Source of the DNA: Candidatus Rokuibacteriota bacterium
Lineage (GTDB): Bacteria; Methylomirabilota; Methylomirabilia; Rokubacteriales; CSP1-6
Direction of reading: 5' to 3'
Length of the DNA stretch: 37,190 nt
Assembly: GCA_016179875.1 (NCBI GenBank)
Contig: JACPCH010000121.1
Location: 1-37,190, forward strand
Below are positions 15,041-28,474 of this stretch, one piece after another. How positions within the stretch are numbered: position 1 is the stretch's first letter; each line of letters opens with the position of its first letter. The position numbers were made by a program, and so were the translations under genes. The notes below the pieces were generated by a model. That model did no database searches and was not told where the DNA came from. It saw only the letters and a program-made list of their open reading frames with translations.

Positions 15041-15334
15041 CTACTTCTTGCCAAGCACGGCGTCCTTGAGGCTCTTGGCGAGGCGGAACTTGCAGACGCG
15101 CTTCGCGGGGATCTTGAGGGGCTCGCCGGTCTGGGGATTCCGTCCGATCCGCGCCTTGCGGTTCGCGAGCACGAGCTTGCCGAAGCCCGGCAGCACGAAC
15201 TGGCCGCTCTTCTTGGCTTCCCGGCACGCGAGCGCCAGCGTCTCGTCGAGGACCCCCTCGATCTGCTTCTTGGAGAGGGTGGTCTTCTCCGCAAGGTGCG
15301 CGAGGGTCGCGGTCTTCGTCATCGTCTTCGCCAC
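15041..15334 (-). CDS. HU/IHF-family DNA-binding protein
   Basis: 97 aa from the GTG at 15334, which has AGAGGAGG eight bases upstream; the longer open frame upstream lacks such a site. It has the two N-terminal helices (TLAHLAEKTTLSKKQIEGVL) and the beta-arm signature SGQFVLPGFGKLVLANRKARIGRNPQ split around GFGK and RIGRNPQTGEPLKIP. The C-terminus is Lys-rich. HU proteins dimerise, bend DNA and organise the nucleoid. The gene sits between cofH and the cofD operon but has a 69-bp AT-richer upstream gap and a downstream hairpin, so it is probably transcribed on its own. Confidence 0.92.
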   Translation of the reverse strand: MAKTMTKTATLAHLAEKTTLSKKQIEGVLDETLALACREAKKSGQFVLPGFGKLVLANRKARIGRNPQTGEPLKIPAKRVCKFRLAKSLKDAVLGKK

Positions 15335-15403
15335 GGTGAGCCTCCTCTGGATCGGATGGGATGGGACGCGAAGTGCATTAGTACCATAGCCGGCCACGCA
15401 CGG
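15335..15403 (-). promoter_or_regulatory. AT-richer gap upstream of HU: small hairpin and possible promoter
   Basis: On the minus strand a TAGCCG...CGGCTA hairpin (8-nt loop) begins at the cofH stop. It is followed by CTATGGTACTAATGC, which contains -10-like sequences (TATGGT, TAATGC), and then the HU Shine-Dalgarno. No convincing -35 is visible. Confidence 0.3.
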
Positions 15404-16646
<1,243 letters not shown>

Positions 16647-16669
<23 letters not shown>

Positions 16670-17789
16670 GCGACTCCTTCACGAGGCCGTCGGCGCCGGT
16701 GAGCGCCGCCACGCGCGGGCGGAGCGTCTCGTCCAGGAACTCGGGGCGCCGCGCGAACTCGGGGTAGATCGCGAGGCGCTCGCGCAGGACGAAGCCCTCG
16801 GCCTCGGTGGCGCGGCGCAGCTCCGGGAGCAGCGGCCACGGCTTCTCGGGATTGATGTGGTCGAGCGTGAGCGGCGAGACGCCGCCCCAGTCGTTGAGCC
16901 CCGCCGCCAGCAGCCGCGGGAAGGTCCGCGGCGAGAGGTTCGGCGGGGCCTGGAGGTTCACGTCGGGCCCGAGCACGAGGCGCGCCACCGCGAGCGTCCG
17001 CAGCAGATCGTCGAGCGCCGGCTCGGGGGCGTCCCGCATCGGGATGCGGGGCTTGGCGCGGAAGTTCTGGACGATGACCTCCTGCACGTGCCCGTAGCGC
17101 TCGTGGAGATCACGGATCGCGTACAGCGCGTCAACGCGCTCGCGCGGCGTCTCGCCGATGCCGATCAGGATGCCCGTCGTGAACGGGATCGAGAGCTTGC
17201 CGGCGAGCTCGAGGGTCTTGAGGCGCCGGGCCGGGACCTTGTCGGGCGCGTTCGCGTGGGCCATGCCCGGACCCAGGAGGCGCTCGGAGACGGTCTCGAG
17301 CATGAGCCCCATGCTCACGTTGACCTCGCGCAGGCGGGCGAGGTCGCGCTCGCCCATCAGGCCCGGGTTCGCGTGGGGCAGGAGCCCGGACTCGCGCAGC
17401 GTCGCCTCGCAGACCTCGCGCAGGTACGCGAGCGTCGTGCGGTGGCCGCGCCGGCGGAGGAACTCGCGGTGCTCGGGGAAGCGCGCCTCGGGCCGGTCGC
17501 CGAGCGAGAAGAGCGCCTCCTTCGCCCCGAGCTTCGCGCCGGCCTGACACAACGCGATGACTTCTTCCGGCAGGAGCGTGCGCGCGCCGGGCTCGCCGGG
17601 ATCGCGCCGGAACGTGCAGTAGCCGCAGTCGTCGCGGCAGAGCGTCGTGAGCGGCACGAAGACCTTGGCCGAGAACGTGGTGGTGCGGCCGCGCCCGCGG
17701 TCGCGCTCCTCGCCGGCGCGCCGGAGGAGCTCGTCGAGCGCCGGGGCCGGTGCCTCGATCAGCGCGCAGGCCTCGGCGTGCGAGATCAC
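16647..17789 (-). CDS. cofG: FO synthase subunit 1 (radical SAM)
   Basis: 380 aa from the GTG at 17789, overlapping the upstream stop as GTGA. The radical-SAM motif is CRDDCGYC (Cys51, Cys55, Cys58) in FVPLTTLCRDDCGYCTFRRD, the CofG form. Other family blocks are ALFSLGDRPEARFPEH, NPGLMGERDLARLREVN, VQEVIVQNFRAKPRIPM and GLNDWGGVSPLTLDHINPE. CofG closes the deazaflavin ring of FO from the CofH product. Frame upstream of 17789 is a shadow of the LLM gene. Confidence 0.95.
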
Positions 17790-18754
17790 GCGCGCCCCCG
17801 CCGGAGCGTCGGGCGGACCGTCGTCGCGAAGCGCTCCATGTTGGCGAGCACCGCCTTCGGATCCGGCACGGTCGGGTCGAACACGAAGTGGGAGACGCCG
17901 AGCGCGGCGTAGCGGCGGACGTCGCCCGCGACCTCCTCGGCGGTGCCCTGGAAGAGCGGCCGCTCGCCCGCCGCCGCCTTCGCGCGCGGACCGCGCACCT
18001 GCATCGGGCAGCGGAGCGTGAGGCGGACCGCCTGCGGGTCGCGCCCGGCGCGCTGCGCCGCGGCGCGGACCTGCTTCGCCTTGGCGGCATACTCGTCGGG
18101 GAGGAGCGTGGCGGGCGGGCGCAGGCCGATCGGATGCCAGGCGTCGCCGAGCGCGCCGGCGCGGCGCGCGGCGGCGTCGGTGTGGCCGCCGATCCAGATC
18201 GGGATGCCGCCGCGCTGCGCCGGCTTCGGCAGCGCGTGGACGTCGCGCACCGCGTAGTGGCGGCCCTGGAACGTCACCGGATCCGCCGTCCACAGCCGCC
18301 GCATCAGCGTCAGGTACTCGTCGGTCACCGCGCCGCGCGCCTCGAAGGGCGGCGCGGCCAGCGCCTCGAACTCCTCGCGCAGCCAGCCGGCGCCGGCGCC
18401 CAGGATGACGCGCCCCCCAGAGAGCCGGTCGATGGTGGCGAGCGTCTTCGCGGTGACGACGGGGTTCCGGTAGGGGATCACGAGCACGCTGGTGCCGATG
18501 CGGATCCGCCTGGTCGCGTGCGCGAGGTGCGCCAGCAGCGCGAGCGGCTCGAGGTAGTCCTGGTCGGCGCCGCCGGGCAGGCGGCCGGTCGGCGAGTACG
18601 GGTAGACCGAGCGCGCCATCGAGACGGGGAGCACGACGTGGTCGGTGACGAAGATCGAGTCGTACCGGAGCGCCTCGGCGCGCGCCGCCATTCTCAGGAT
18701 GTTCTCCGGCGTGGCGAGGGGCCCGCGACCGGGCAGCGCGAATCCGAACTCCAC
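17786..18754 (-). CDS. LLM-class (probably F420-dependent) oxidoreductase
   Basis: 322 aa. The GTG at 18754 has GGAGGA seven bases upstream and begins VEFGFALPGRGPLATPENI, the standard luciferase-like strand 1; the open frame further upstream is not supported. Family blocks are YDSIFVTDHVVLPV, RIRIGTSVLVIPYRNPVVTAKTLATID with GGRVILGAGAGW, and GGIPIWIGGHTDAAARRA. Bacterial LLM proteins of this TIGR03619-like type use F420 or FMN. Translation overlap with cofG makes F420 the likely cofactor. The substrate is unknown. It opens the cofGH operon and is divergent from the MFS gene. Confidence 0.9.
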   Translation of the reverse strand: MEFGFALPGRGPLATPENILRMAARAEALRYDSIFVTDHVVLPVSMARSVYPYSPTGRLPGGADQDYLEPLALLAHLAHATRRIRIGTSVLVIPYRNPVVTAKTLATIDRLSGGRVILGAGAGWLREEFEALAAPPFEARGAVTDEYLTLMRRLWTADPVTFQGRHYAVRDVHALPKPAQRGGIPIWIGGHTDAAARRAGALGDAWHPIGLRPPATLLPDEYAAKAKQVRAAAQRAGRDPQAVRLTLRCPMQVRGPRAKAAAGERPLFQGTAEEVAGDVRRYAALGVSHFVFDPTVPDPKAVLANMERFATTVRPTLRRGRA

Positions 18755-18818
18755 GACGCGTCCTCCGGGAAAAGGGAACGACTCGACCGCAACGGCGCCT
18801 ATGGTATCACTAAGCGCG

Positions 18819-20174
18819 ATGCCACGCTCCGGCCCCGGCGCGCGCGCGTGGGCCATGTGGTCCGTGCCGGCGCTGATCTTCTTCATCGCGTTCTTCCACC
18901 GCGCCGCGCCCGGGATCATCGCCCGCGAGCTCATGCAGGAGTTCGGCGTGACGAGCGCGACCGTCGGGCTGCTCGCCGCGACCTACTTCTACGCGTACGC
19001 CGCGCTGATGATTCCGGGGGGACTGCTCATCGACGCCTTCGGGGTCCGCCGCGTCGTCGCCGCCGGCGGGGTCGTCATGGGCCTCGGCGCCGTGGCGATG
19101 GGGCTCGCCGGGACGCCGCGCCTGCTGTTCGCCGGGCGGTTCGCGGTCGGGCTCGGCGCGACGGTGACGTTCATCGGGGCGCTGAAGATCGCGGCGACCT
19201 GGTTCCCCGCCTCCCGCTTCGGCTTCCTCTCGGCCGTCACCGCCACCGTCGGCGTCGCCGGCGCGCTCGCCGCGACGGCGCCCCTCGCGGCGCTCGTCGG
19301 CCTCGTGGGCTGGCGGGGCGCGCTCGGGATCGTCGGGCTCGCGACCCTCGCGGCGTCGGCGCTCTGCCTGCGGGTCGTGCGCGACCGCCCGCCGGGCGAC
19401 GCGACGGACGCGGCGCCGGCGCCGGGCCTGCGCCGGATCCTGGCGGGCGCCGTCGAGATTCTGCGCAACCGCCACACCTGGCCGCCGTTCCTGGCGTTCT
19501 TCTTCCTCTACGCGGCCTTCGGGAACCTGTCGCTGTGGGTCGTGCCGTACCTGCGCGACGTCCACGGACTCTCAACCGAGCGCGCGGCGCTGTGGGCGAC
19601 GGCGCCGGCGATCCCGCTGCTGGTGAGCAGCCCGCTGACCGGGTGGCTCTCCGACCGGGTGCTGGGCCGCCGCAAGCTGCCCTTCGTCGTGCTGGTGTGG
19701 TGCAGCGTCACGCTCTGGGCCGTGTTCGTCCTGACCCTCGGCCGCCTGCCCCTCGGGGGCCTCTACGCGCTCTTCCTGGGCATGGGCGCCGTCGGCAGCG
19801 CGTTCGTCCTCACGTGGCCGATCGGCCGCGAGGTGAACCCGCCGCACCTGGCCGGCATCGCCGTCGCGGTCGTGAACTTCGGCGGCTTCCTGGGCGCGGC
19901 GCTCACCCAGGGTCCGATCGGCACCCTGCTCGACGCGCGCTGGGCCGGCGCCGTCGCGGGCGGCGCCCGCGTCTACCCCGTCGAGGCGTACGCGACCGCG
20001 TTCGGGGCGTGCGCGGCGTCCGTCCTCGTCGCGGGGCTCCTCAGCCTGCTCCTGCGCGAGACGCACGGCCGGAACGTCTACGCCGGCGACTCGGCTCGCT
20101 CCGGCGGCCCCGCCGGCCAGCCCTCACGGAGGCGCGTGAGCGGGGAATGCGGCTCGCCTCGAAGATCTTCCTGA
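18819..20174 (+). CDS. MFS transporter
   Basis: 451 aa from ATG 18819; an in-frame ATG at 18801 lies within a TATGGTAT -10-like sequence, so 18819 is preferred. About 12 hydrophobic segments run from WSVPALIFFIAFFHRAAPGI to VLVAGLLSLLL. The loop 2-3 region reads GGLLIDAFGVRRVVAAG, the MFS G-x-x-x-D-x-x-G-x-R motif A, and a second copy in the C-terminal half is TGWLSDRVLGRRKLPF. HRAAPGIIARELMQEFGVTSA resembles anion/hexuronate-type porters, but the substrate is unknown. The C-terminal tail after residue ~420 is hydrophilic, and its end overlaps the histidine kinase start by 28 nt. Confidence 0.88.
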   Translation: MPRSGPGARAWAMWSVPALIFFIAFFHRAAPGIIARELMQEFGVTSATVGLLAATYFYAYAALMIPGGLLIDAFGVRRVVAAGGVVMGLGAVAMGLAGTPRLLFAGRFAVGLGATVTFIGALKIAATWFPASRFGFLSAVTATVGVAGALAATAPLAALVGLVGWRGALGIVGLATLAASALCLRVVRDRPPGDATDAAPAPGLRRILAGAVEILRNRHTWPPFLAFFFLYAAFGNLSLWVVPYLRDVHGLSTERAALWATAPAIPLLVSSPLTGWLSDRVLGRRKLPFVVLVWCSVTLWAVFVLTLGRLPLGGLYALFLGMGAVGSAFVLTWPIGREVNPPHLAGIAVAVVNFGGFLGAALTQGPIGTLLDARWAGAVAGGARVYPVEAYATAFGACAASVLVAGLLSLLLRETHGRNVYAGDSARSGGPAGQPSRRRVSGECGSPRRSS

Positions 20175-21580
20175 CCGCCTCGCTCGTCATCGTCGTCCTC
20201 GGCGGCGTCGGCGTCCTGAGCCTGCGCGCCGTGGACCGGCTGGTGACGGTCAACCGCGAGGTCACGACGCGCGCGGTGCCGGCGCTCGCGCTCGCGGTGG
20301 CGGCGCGCGAGGCGGTCCCGCCGCTCGTCCGGCTCGAGGCGCGGCTCGTCGTGCTCCGCGACCCCCGCTACGTCGCGCTGTGGGAGGGGCAGGCGGCGCG
20401 CGTCGCGCAGGATCTCGAGCGGCTCGGCGACTACGCGACGAGCGCGCGCGAGGCGGGCGCGCTCGCCGCCGCGCGGGCGGCCTTCGCCGGCTACCGGAGC
20501 GCCGCCGGCCGCGCCCAGGCGCTGCTCGGGCGGGGCGATGCCGCGCGGGCGCTCGTGGTGTCCGAGCGCGAGGCGCGCGGCTTCGCCGAGCGCGTCGAGT
20601 CGAGACTCGAGGCCCTGCGGGAGGCGACGCGCGCGCGGGCGCTCGCCGCGCAGGCCGAGGCGGCGCGGCTCGAGGCGCGCACGTGGACCGGCGTGCTGGT
20701 GGCGTTCGGCGCGGCGGTCGGGCTCGCGCTCCTCGGCACGGCGGTCGTCGCGCAGCGGATGACGCGCCCGCTCGGCGCGCTGTCCGCGGCGACCGCCGCC
20801 GTCGCGGCGGGCGCGTGGCAGGCGCCGATCGCCGTCCGGAGCCGCGACGAGATCGGGCGCCTGGCCGAGTCGTTCAACGCGATGGCGGGCGAGCTCCGGC
20901 GGCTGGAGGAGACCAAGCGGGAGTTCTTCGCCACCGTCTCCCACGAGCTGCGCTCGCCGCTCACGTCCATCCGCGGCGCCGTGGACCTGCTGCGCGACCG
21001 CGTCCCCGGCGACCTCACGCCGGCCCAGGCGCGCCTGGTGGACATCACGGGCCAGAGCACGGACCGGCTGCTGCGCCTCGTCAACCGCATCCTCGAGGTC
21101 GCGCGGCTCTCCGCCGGCGCCGCGACGCTCGAGCGCACGGCGCTCGACCTCGACAAGCTGGCCGCCCGCGCGGTGGACGAGCTCCGGCCCCAGGCGGAGG
21201 ACGCGGGGGTCGCGCTGGCGTACGAGCGGGTGGGCGACGATTTCGCGCTGGCGGGCGACGAGGAGCGCCTGTTCCAGGTCGTCGTCAACCTCGGCACCAA
21301 CGCGATCCGCTTCACGCCGCGCGGCGGGCGCGTGGCGGTCGGGCTCGCGGCCGGCCCTTCCGGGCTCGAGCTCGCCGTCGAGGACACGGGCGCCGGCATC
21401 CCCGCCGCCGTGCTGCCGCGCATCTTCGACGCCTGGCGCCAGGCCCACGCGGGCCACGGCGGCACCGGCCTCGGGCTCGCCCTCGTGCGGGGCGTGGTGG
21501 AGGCCCACGGCGGGCGCGTGGCCGTCGCCTCCGAGGAAGGCAAGGGGAGCCGGTTCACCGTGCATCTCCCGCGCGCATGA
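20147..21580 (+). CDS. Membrane sensor histidine kinase (GlrK/QseE-like position)
   Basis: 477 aa. TM1 is about residues 7-27 and TM2 about 181-202, enclosing a ~150-residue all-helical periplasmic sensor (four-helix-bundle type). A HAMP domain follows (RMTRPLGALSAATAAVAAG through RSRDEIGRLAESFNAM). HisKA has the phosphorylated His266 in FFATVSHELRSPLTSIRGAV. The ATPase domain has N-box NLGTNAIRFTPRGG, G1 DTGAGIP and G2 GGTGLGLALV, so it is complete. The next gene encodes a small lipoprotein (ATGA overlap) and a sigma54 activator lies two genes down, followed by glnB. That is the E. coli glrK-qseG-glrR-glnB order, so a GlrK-like sensor is inferred. The signal is unknown. Confidence 0.9.
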   Translation: MRLASKIFLTASLVIVVLGGVGVLSLRAVDRLVTVNREVTTRAVPALALAVAAREAVPPLVRLEARLVVLRDPRYVALWEGQAARVAQDLERLGDYATSAREAGALAAARAAFAGYRSAAGRAQALLGRGDAARALVVSEREARGFAERVESRLEALREATRARALAAQAEAARLEARTWTGVLVAFGAAVGLALLGTAVVAQRMTRPLGALSAATAAVAAGAWQAPIAVRSRDEIGRLAESFNAMAGELRRLEETKREFFATVSHELRSPLTSIRGAVDLLRDRVPGDLTPAQARLVDITGQSTDRLLRLVNRILEVARLSAGAATLERTALDLDKLAARAVDELRPQAEDAGVALAYERVGDDFALAGDEERLFQVVVNLGTNAIRFTPRGGRVAVGLAAGPSGLELAVEDTGAGIPAAVLPRIFDAWRQAHAGHGGTGLGLALVRGVVEAHGGRVAVASEEGKGSRFTVHLPRA

Positions 21581-21986
21581 GGCGCCTCGGCCTCGCCGCC
21601 GTGCTGCTGCTCCTGACCGCCGGCTGCGCGTCCTGGCCGGCCGGCTGGCCCCTGGCGCGGCCGTCCGCGACGCTCCTCGCCGAGGCCGACCGGCTCGCCG
21701 GCGCCGGGGAGTACGCGCCCGCGGTCGTCGCGTATGACGAGTTCCTCGGCCGCTACCCGGACGACGGCGAGGCGCCGCGGGCGCTGGCGCGCCGGGACAC
21801 GCTCGCGTCCATCCTCGCGGCGCGCGAGGACCTCGCGCGCCTCCGGCAGGAGGTCGGGCGGCTCGCGGACGACCTCGGCCGGCGCGAGGCCGAGCTGGCG
21901 CGCCTCAAGCAGGAGCTGGCCCGCCGGCAGGCCGAGCTCGAGCGGCTCAAGCAGATCGACATGCGGCTCCCGCAGCGGCGGTTGCG

Positions 21987-21990
<4 letters not shown>
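21577..21990 (+). CDS. Small QseG-like lipoprotein with coiled coil
   Basis: 137 aa. It begins MRRLGLAAVLLLLTAGCAS, a lipoprotein signal with lipobox LTAGC (Cys17). A short TPR-like pair follows (LLAEADRLAGAGEYAPAVVAYDEFLGRYPDD). From about residue 75 a coiled coil runs to the end (RLRQEVGRLADDLGRREAEL, then RLKQELARRQAELERLKQ). It overlaps both neighbours by ATGA. In enterobacteria, the lipoprotein QseG (YfhG) between glrK and glrR binds and modulates the kinase. The position, size and architecture here are the same, but no sequence-level match can be claimed by eye. Confidence 0.75.
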
Positions 21991-25395
<3,405 letters not shown>

Positions 25396-25426
25396 CTCAC
25401 GTGGTAGCCCACAAGGAGGAGTCACC

Positions 25427-26896
25427 GTGAAGCGATTCAGCCTCGCACTGGCAACGCTGCTCGTGCTCGCCGCCACCGCGCTCGTGGTCGCCCAGCAGGC
25501 CGCCCCGCCGGCCGCGCCTCCGGCGGCCCAGGCGCCCGCGGCCCCCGCCGCGCCGGCGGCTGCGGCGTCGCCCGCGCCCTCGAAGATCGACAAGGGCGAC
25601 ACCGCCTGGATGCTGACCTCGTGCGCGCTCGTGCTCATGATGACGGCGCCGGGGCTCGCGCTCTTCTACGGCGGCATGGTGCGCCAGAAGAACGCGCTCG
25701 CCACGCTGATGCAGAGCTTCATCATCATGGCGGTGGTCTCGCTCCAGTGGGTGCTGTGGGGCTACAGCCTCGCCTTCGGCCCCGACCAGGGCGGGATCAT
25801 CGGGGGGCTGGACTGGATCGGTCTCCGGGGGGTCGGCGTCGAGCCGTTCGACGCCTACTCCAAGACGATCCCGCACCAGGTCTTCATGCTGTTCCAGATG
25901 ATGTTCGCGATCATCACGCCGGCGCTCATCACCGGCGCGTTCGCCGAGCGCAAGAAGTTCTCGGCGTTCCTGCTCTTCACGGTGCTGTGGGCGACGCTGG
26001 TGTACGACCCGCTCGCGCACTGGGTGTGGGGCGACGGCGGCTGGCTCAAGAAGCTCGGCGCCCTCGACTTCGCCGGCGGCACGGTCGTGCACATCTCCTC
26101 CGGCGTGTCGGCGCTGGTGTGCGCGGTCATGATCGGCAAGCGCCGGGGCTTCGGCCACCAGCCGATGCAGCCCCACAACCTGCCGATCACCGTCATGGGC
26201 GCGGCGCTCCTCTGGTTCGGCTGGTTCGGGTTCAACGCCGGCAGCGCGCTCGAGGCCAACGGCCTCGCGGCGAGCGCCTTCCTGGCCACCCACATCGGCG
26301 CGGCGGCGGCGGCGCTCGGCTGGATGTTCACCGAGTGGATGAGCCGCGGCAAGCCGACGGTGCTCGGCGCCGCGTCGGGCGCCGTGGCCGGGCTCGTCGC
26401 GATCACGCCGGCCTCGGGCTACGTCGGGCCGATGTCGGCGCTGATCATCGGCGCGGTGGCCGGAGCCGTGTGCTACACCGCGTGCAATCTGAAGACGCGG
26501 TTCGGGTACGACGACTCGCTGGACGTCGTCGGCGTCCACGGCGTGGGCGGGACCTGGGGCGCCCTCGCCACCGGGCTCTTCGCCTCCAAGGCCGTCAACG
26601 CCGGCGGCGCCGATGGGCTCTTCTTCGGCAACCCGGGCCAGCTCTGGATCCAGGTGGTGGCGGTGCTGGCGTCCTACGTGATCGCCGTCGTCGTGACGGC
26701 GATCATCCTGAAGGTCGTGGACGCCCTGGTCGGGCTCCGGGTGTCGGAGGAGGACGAGGTGGCCGGCCTCGACCTGTCGCAGCACTCGGAGACGGCCTAC
26801 AGCGCGGGCGGCGGCTACGGCGAGCTCTCGAGCTCGAGCGGGGCGTTCGGCGATGCCCTGCGCACGGCGGAGGCCAAGGCCCGCCTGACGCATTGA
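25427..26896 (+). CDS. amtB: Ammonium transporter
   Basis: 489 aa from the GTG at 25427, with AAGGAGGA six bases upstream. A Sec signal peptide ([20 protein letters not shown]) is followed by a ~35-residue Ala/Pro linker, then eleven membrane helices from [20 protein letters not shown]. Family motifs include [23 protein letters not shown] and the twin pore histidines in [11 protein letters not shown] and [15 protein letters not shown]. The cytoplasmic C-tail ([19 protein letters not shown]) is the P-II contact region, with a Ser/Gly-rich extension. The long Ala/Pro segment before TM1 is unusual. It is co-transcribed with glnB. Confidence 0.96.
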   Translation: MKRFSLALATLLVLAATALVVAQQAAPPAAPPAAQAPAAPAAPAAAASPAPSKIDKGDTAWMLTSCALVLMMTAPGLALFYGGMVRQKNALATLMQSFIIMAVVSLQWVLWGYSLAFGPDQGGIIGGLDWIGLRGVGVEPFDAYSKTIPHQVFMLFQMMFAIITPALITGAFAERKKFSAFLLFTVLWATLVYDPLAHWVWGDGGWLKKLGALDFAGGTVVHISSGVSALVCAVMIGKRRGFGHQPMQPHNLPITVMGAALLWFGWFGFNAGSALEANGLAASAFLATHIGAAAAALGWMFTEWMSRGKPTVLGAASGAVAGLVAITPASGYVGPMSALIIGAVAGAVCYTACNLKTRFGYDDSLDVVGVHGVGGTWGALATGLFASKAVNAGGADGLFFGNPGQLWIQVVAVLASYVIAVVVTAIILKVVDALVGLRVSEEDEVAGLDLSQHSETAYSAGGGYGELSSSSGAFGDALRTAEAKARLTH

Positions 26897-26960
26897 CGGC
26901 CGGGGCGGTTCACTTTAAGGTAATCGGGCCACTCAATCCGGAGAGGAGAAGGAGTTCCGC

Positions 26961-28246
26961 ATGACCGCCAAGATCGTCGACCTCCGCTTCATCGACCTGC
27001 CCGGGCTCTGGCAGCACTTCTCGATCCCGGTGTCCGAGCTGAACGAAGGCATCTTCGAGGACGGCCTCGGCTTCGACGGCTCGTCCATCCGCGGCTTCCA
27101 GACGATCGATGAATCGGACATGCTCCTGATCCCCGACCCGTCGTCGGCGGTGATGGACCCGTTCACCGCGGTACCCACCCTCGTGGTGATCTGCAACGTG
27201 AAGGACCCGGTCACGGGCAAGTGGTACACCCGCGACCCGCGCTACATCGCCCAGAAGGCCGAGGCGTACGTGAAGAAGACCGGCCTCGCCGACACGATCT
27301 ACATCGGCCCCGAGCTCGAGTTCTTCTTCTTCGACTCGATCCGGTTCGACCAGACCACCAACGCCGGCTACTACTACATCGACTCCGAGGCGGGCTTCTG
27401 GAACTCCGGGAAGGAAGGCACGCCCGAGAATCCGAACCTCGGGTACAAGCCGCGGTACAAGCAGGGCTACTTCCCGGTGCCGCCGATGGACAAGTTCCAG
27501 GACATACGATCCGACATGGTTCTCGCCCTGGAGAGTGTTGGAGTTCGAGTCGAGCGAAGATGACCGCGCGGAAGTGGGGCAAGACCGCCACCTTCATGCC
27601 GAAGCCGCTCTTCCAGGACAACGGCTCCGGCATGCACACCCACCAGTCCCTGTGGAAGAACGGGAAGAACCTGTTCTACGAGCGGGGCGGCTACGCCGAT
27701 ATCTCGAAGAACTGCCTGTACTACATCGGCGGCATCCTCCGGCACGCCCCCGCGCTGCTGGCGCTGATCGCGCCGTCCACCAACTCCTACAAGCGGCTGG
27801 TGCCCGGCTACGAGGCGCCGATCAATCTGGTGTACAGCCAGCGCAACCGCTCGGCTTGCATCCGGATCCCGATGTATTCGAAATCGGAAGGCGCCAAGCG
27901 CATCGAATTTCGAACTCCCGATCCGACGTGCAATCCCTATCTGTCCTTCGCGGCGTGCGTCATGGCGGGGCTCGACGGCATCGCCAACAAGATCGACCCG
28001 GGCAAGCCGGTGGACAAGGACCTCTACGAGCTGCCCCCGGCCGAGGCGAAGAAGATCAAGCAATTGCCGGGCGACCTCGGCACCGTGCTCGACAACCTGG
28101 AAAAATCTCACGACTGGCTCCTGAAGGGCGACGTGTTCACCCCGGACGTCATCGAGATGTGGATCGAGTACAAGCGCAAGAACGAGCTCGACCCGGTGCG
28201 GCTGCGCCCGCATCCCTGGGAGTTCGCCCTCTACTTCGATATTTAA
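26961..28246 (+). pseudogene. glnA: Glutamine synthetase type I, interrupted by internal deletion and frameshift
   Basis: Two open frames together cover GlnA. The 5' part (26961-27563, 200 aa) starts at an ATG with AAGGAG upstream, lacks the usual ~13-residue N-terminal helix, and runs from KIVDLRFIDLPGLWQHF to VGVRVE before a stop. The 3' part is in the +2 frame. Its first possible ATG, 27560, overlaps that stop (ATGA), and the homology resumes at [15 protein letters not shown] and continues to the normal C-terminus ([11 protein letters not shown]). About 35-40 residues between them are missing, including the HHHEVA...GQ.E strand that carries two metal-binding Glu. Enzyme activity is therefore unlikely as written. 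The low-GC3 codons just before the break suggest a misassembly or recombination as much as a true pseudogene. Confidence 0.85.
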
Positions 28247-28248
28247 CA

Positions 28249-28284
28249 GGGCATGGGCACCCGGGCTCTCGCCCGCCCATGCCC
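28249..28284 (+). terminator. Hairpin after glnA, 10-bp perfect arms
   Basis: GGGCATGGGC pairs with GCCCATGCCC across a 16-nt loop that can form a small GGGC-TCTC-GCCC inner stem. It begins two bases after the glnA stop. There is no T-tract, so it is a factor-assisted terminator or RNA-stability element at best. Confidence 0.5.
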
Positions 28285-28297
28285 CGCCGGAACCACC

Positions 28298-28349
28298 CGC
28301 GGCGGTACGGCGGTCGCGCGATCAGAGTCGCGACTGCCGTACCGCCGTG
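28298..28349 (+). other. Long hairpin between glnA and the ANTAR gene
   Basis: Arms 28301-28318 (GGCGGTACGGCGGTCGCG) and 28329-28346 pair along 18 bp with one G-T wobble, extendable by three more pairs, around a 10-nt loop. It follows the first hairpin by 13 bp. It could be a second terminator, a regulatory RNA structure or a repeat element. The rest of the 228-bp gap (28350-28440) shows nothing recognisable. Confidence 0.5.
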
Positions 28350-28445
28350 CGGCGTGAATCAGCATCCCGCCCGCTGCTGCCGGATCCGTAGGCACCCCGC
28401 CGCCGCCGCCCCGCGCGTAACTGCTTGATTCGCCACGCGCCCCGG

Positions 28446-28464
28446 GTGGCATCGCGCTTGCCAC
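28446..28464 (+). promoter_or_regulatory. Inverted repeat GTGGCA-N7-TGCCAC, also a sigma54-like match
   Basis: GTGGCA and TGCCAC form a 6-bp inverted repeat, itself flanked by CCCCGG and CCGGGG. The same bases contain TGGCAT-N5-TTGC, a good -24/-12 match. If it is a promoter, the start site near 28473 would fall two bases before ATG 28475, implying a leaderless message or a start at GTG 28511. Otherwise it may be an operator or an RNA hairpin over the start codon. Confidence 0.35.
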
Positions 28465-28474
28465 GGTCCGGGGC

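Noticed and set aside
18801-18819. ATG 18801 as the MFS start
   Set aside because: It has no ribosome-binding site, overlaps a -10-like TATGGTAT, and only adds six weakly conserved residues; 18819 is preferred though not proven.
17750-20146. Long plus-strand open frame leading into the histidine kinase
   Set aside because: The protein quality begins only at ATG 20147; upstream it is a shadow of cofG, the LLM gene and the MFS gene.
26961-28246. Programmed frameshift or split two-gene glnA
   Set aside because: A frameshift alone would not restore the missing metal-binding segment, and the ATGA restart at 27560 has no good ribosome-binding site, so a lesion or misassembly is the better reading.
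28249-28349. CRISPR or tandem repeat array
   Set aside because: The two hairpins differ in sequence and there are no direct repeats with unique spacers.
28298-28349. ANTAR two-hairpin target RNA
   Set aside because: The known target has paired hairpins with six-base loops carrying A1 and G4; the loops here are 16 and 10 bases, so the match is not supported.
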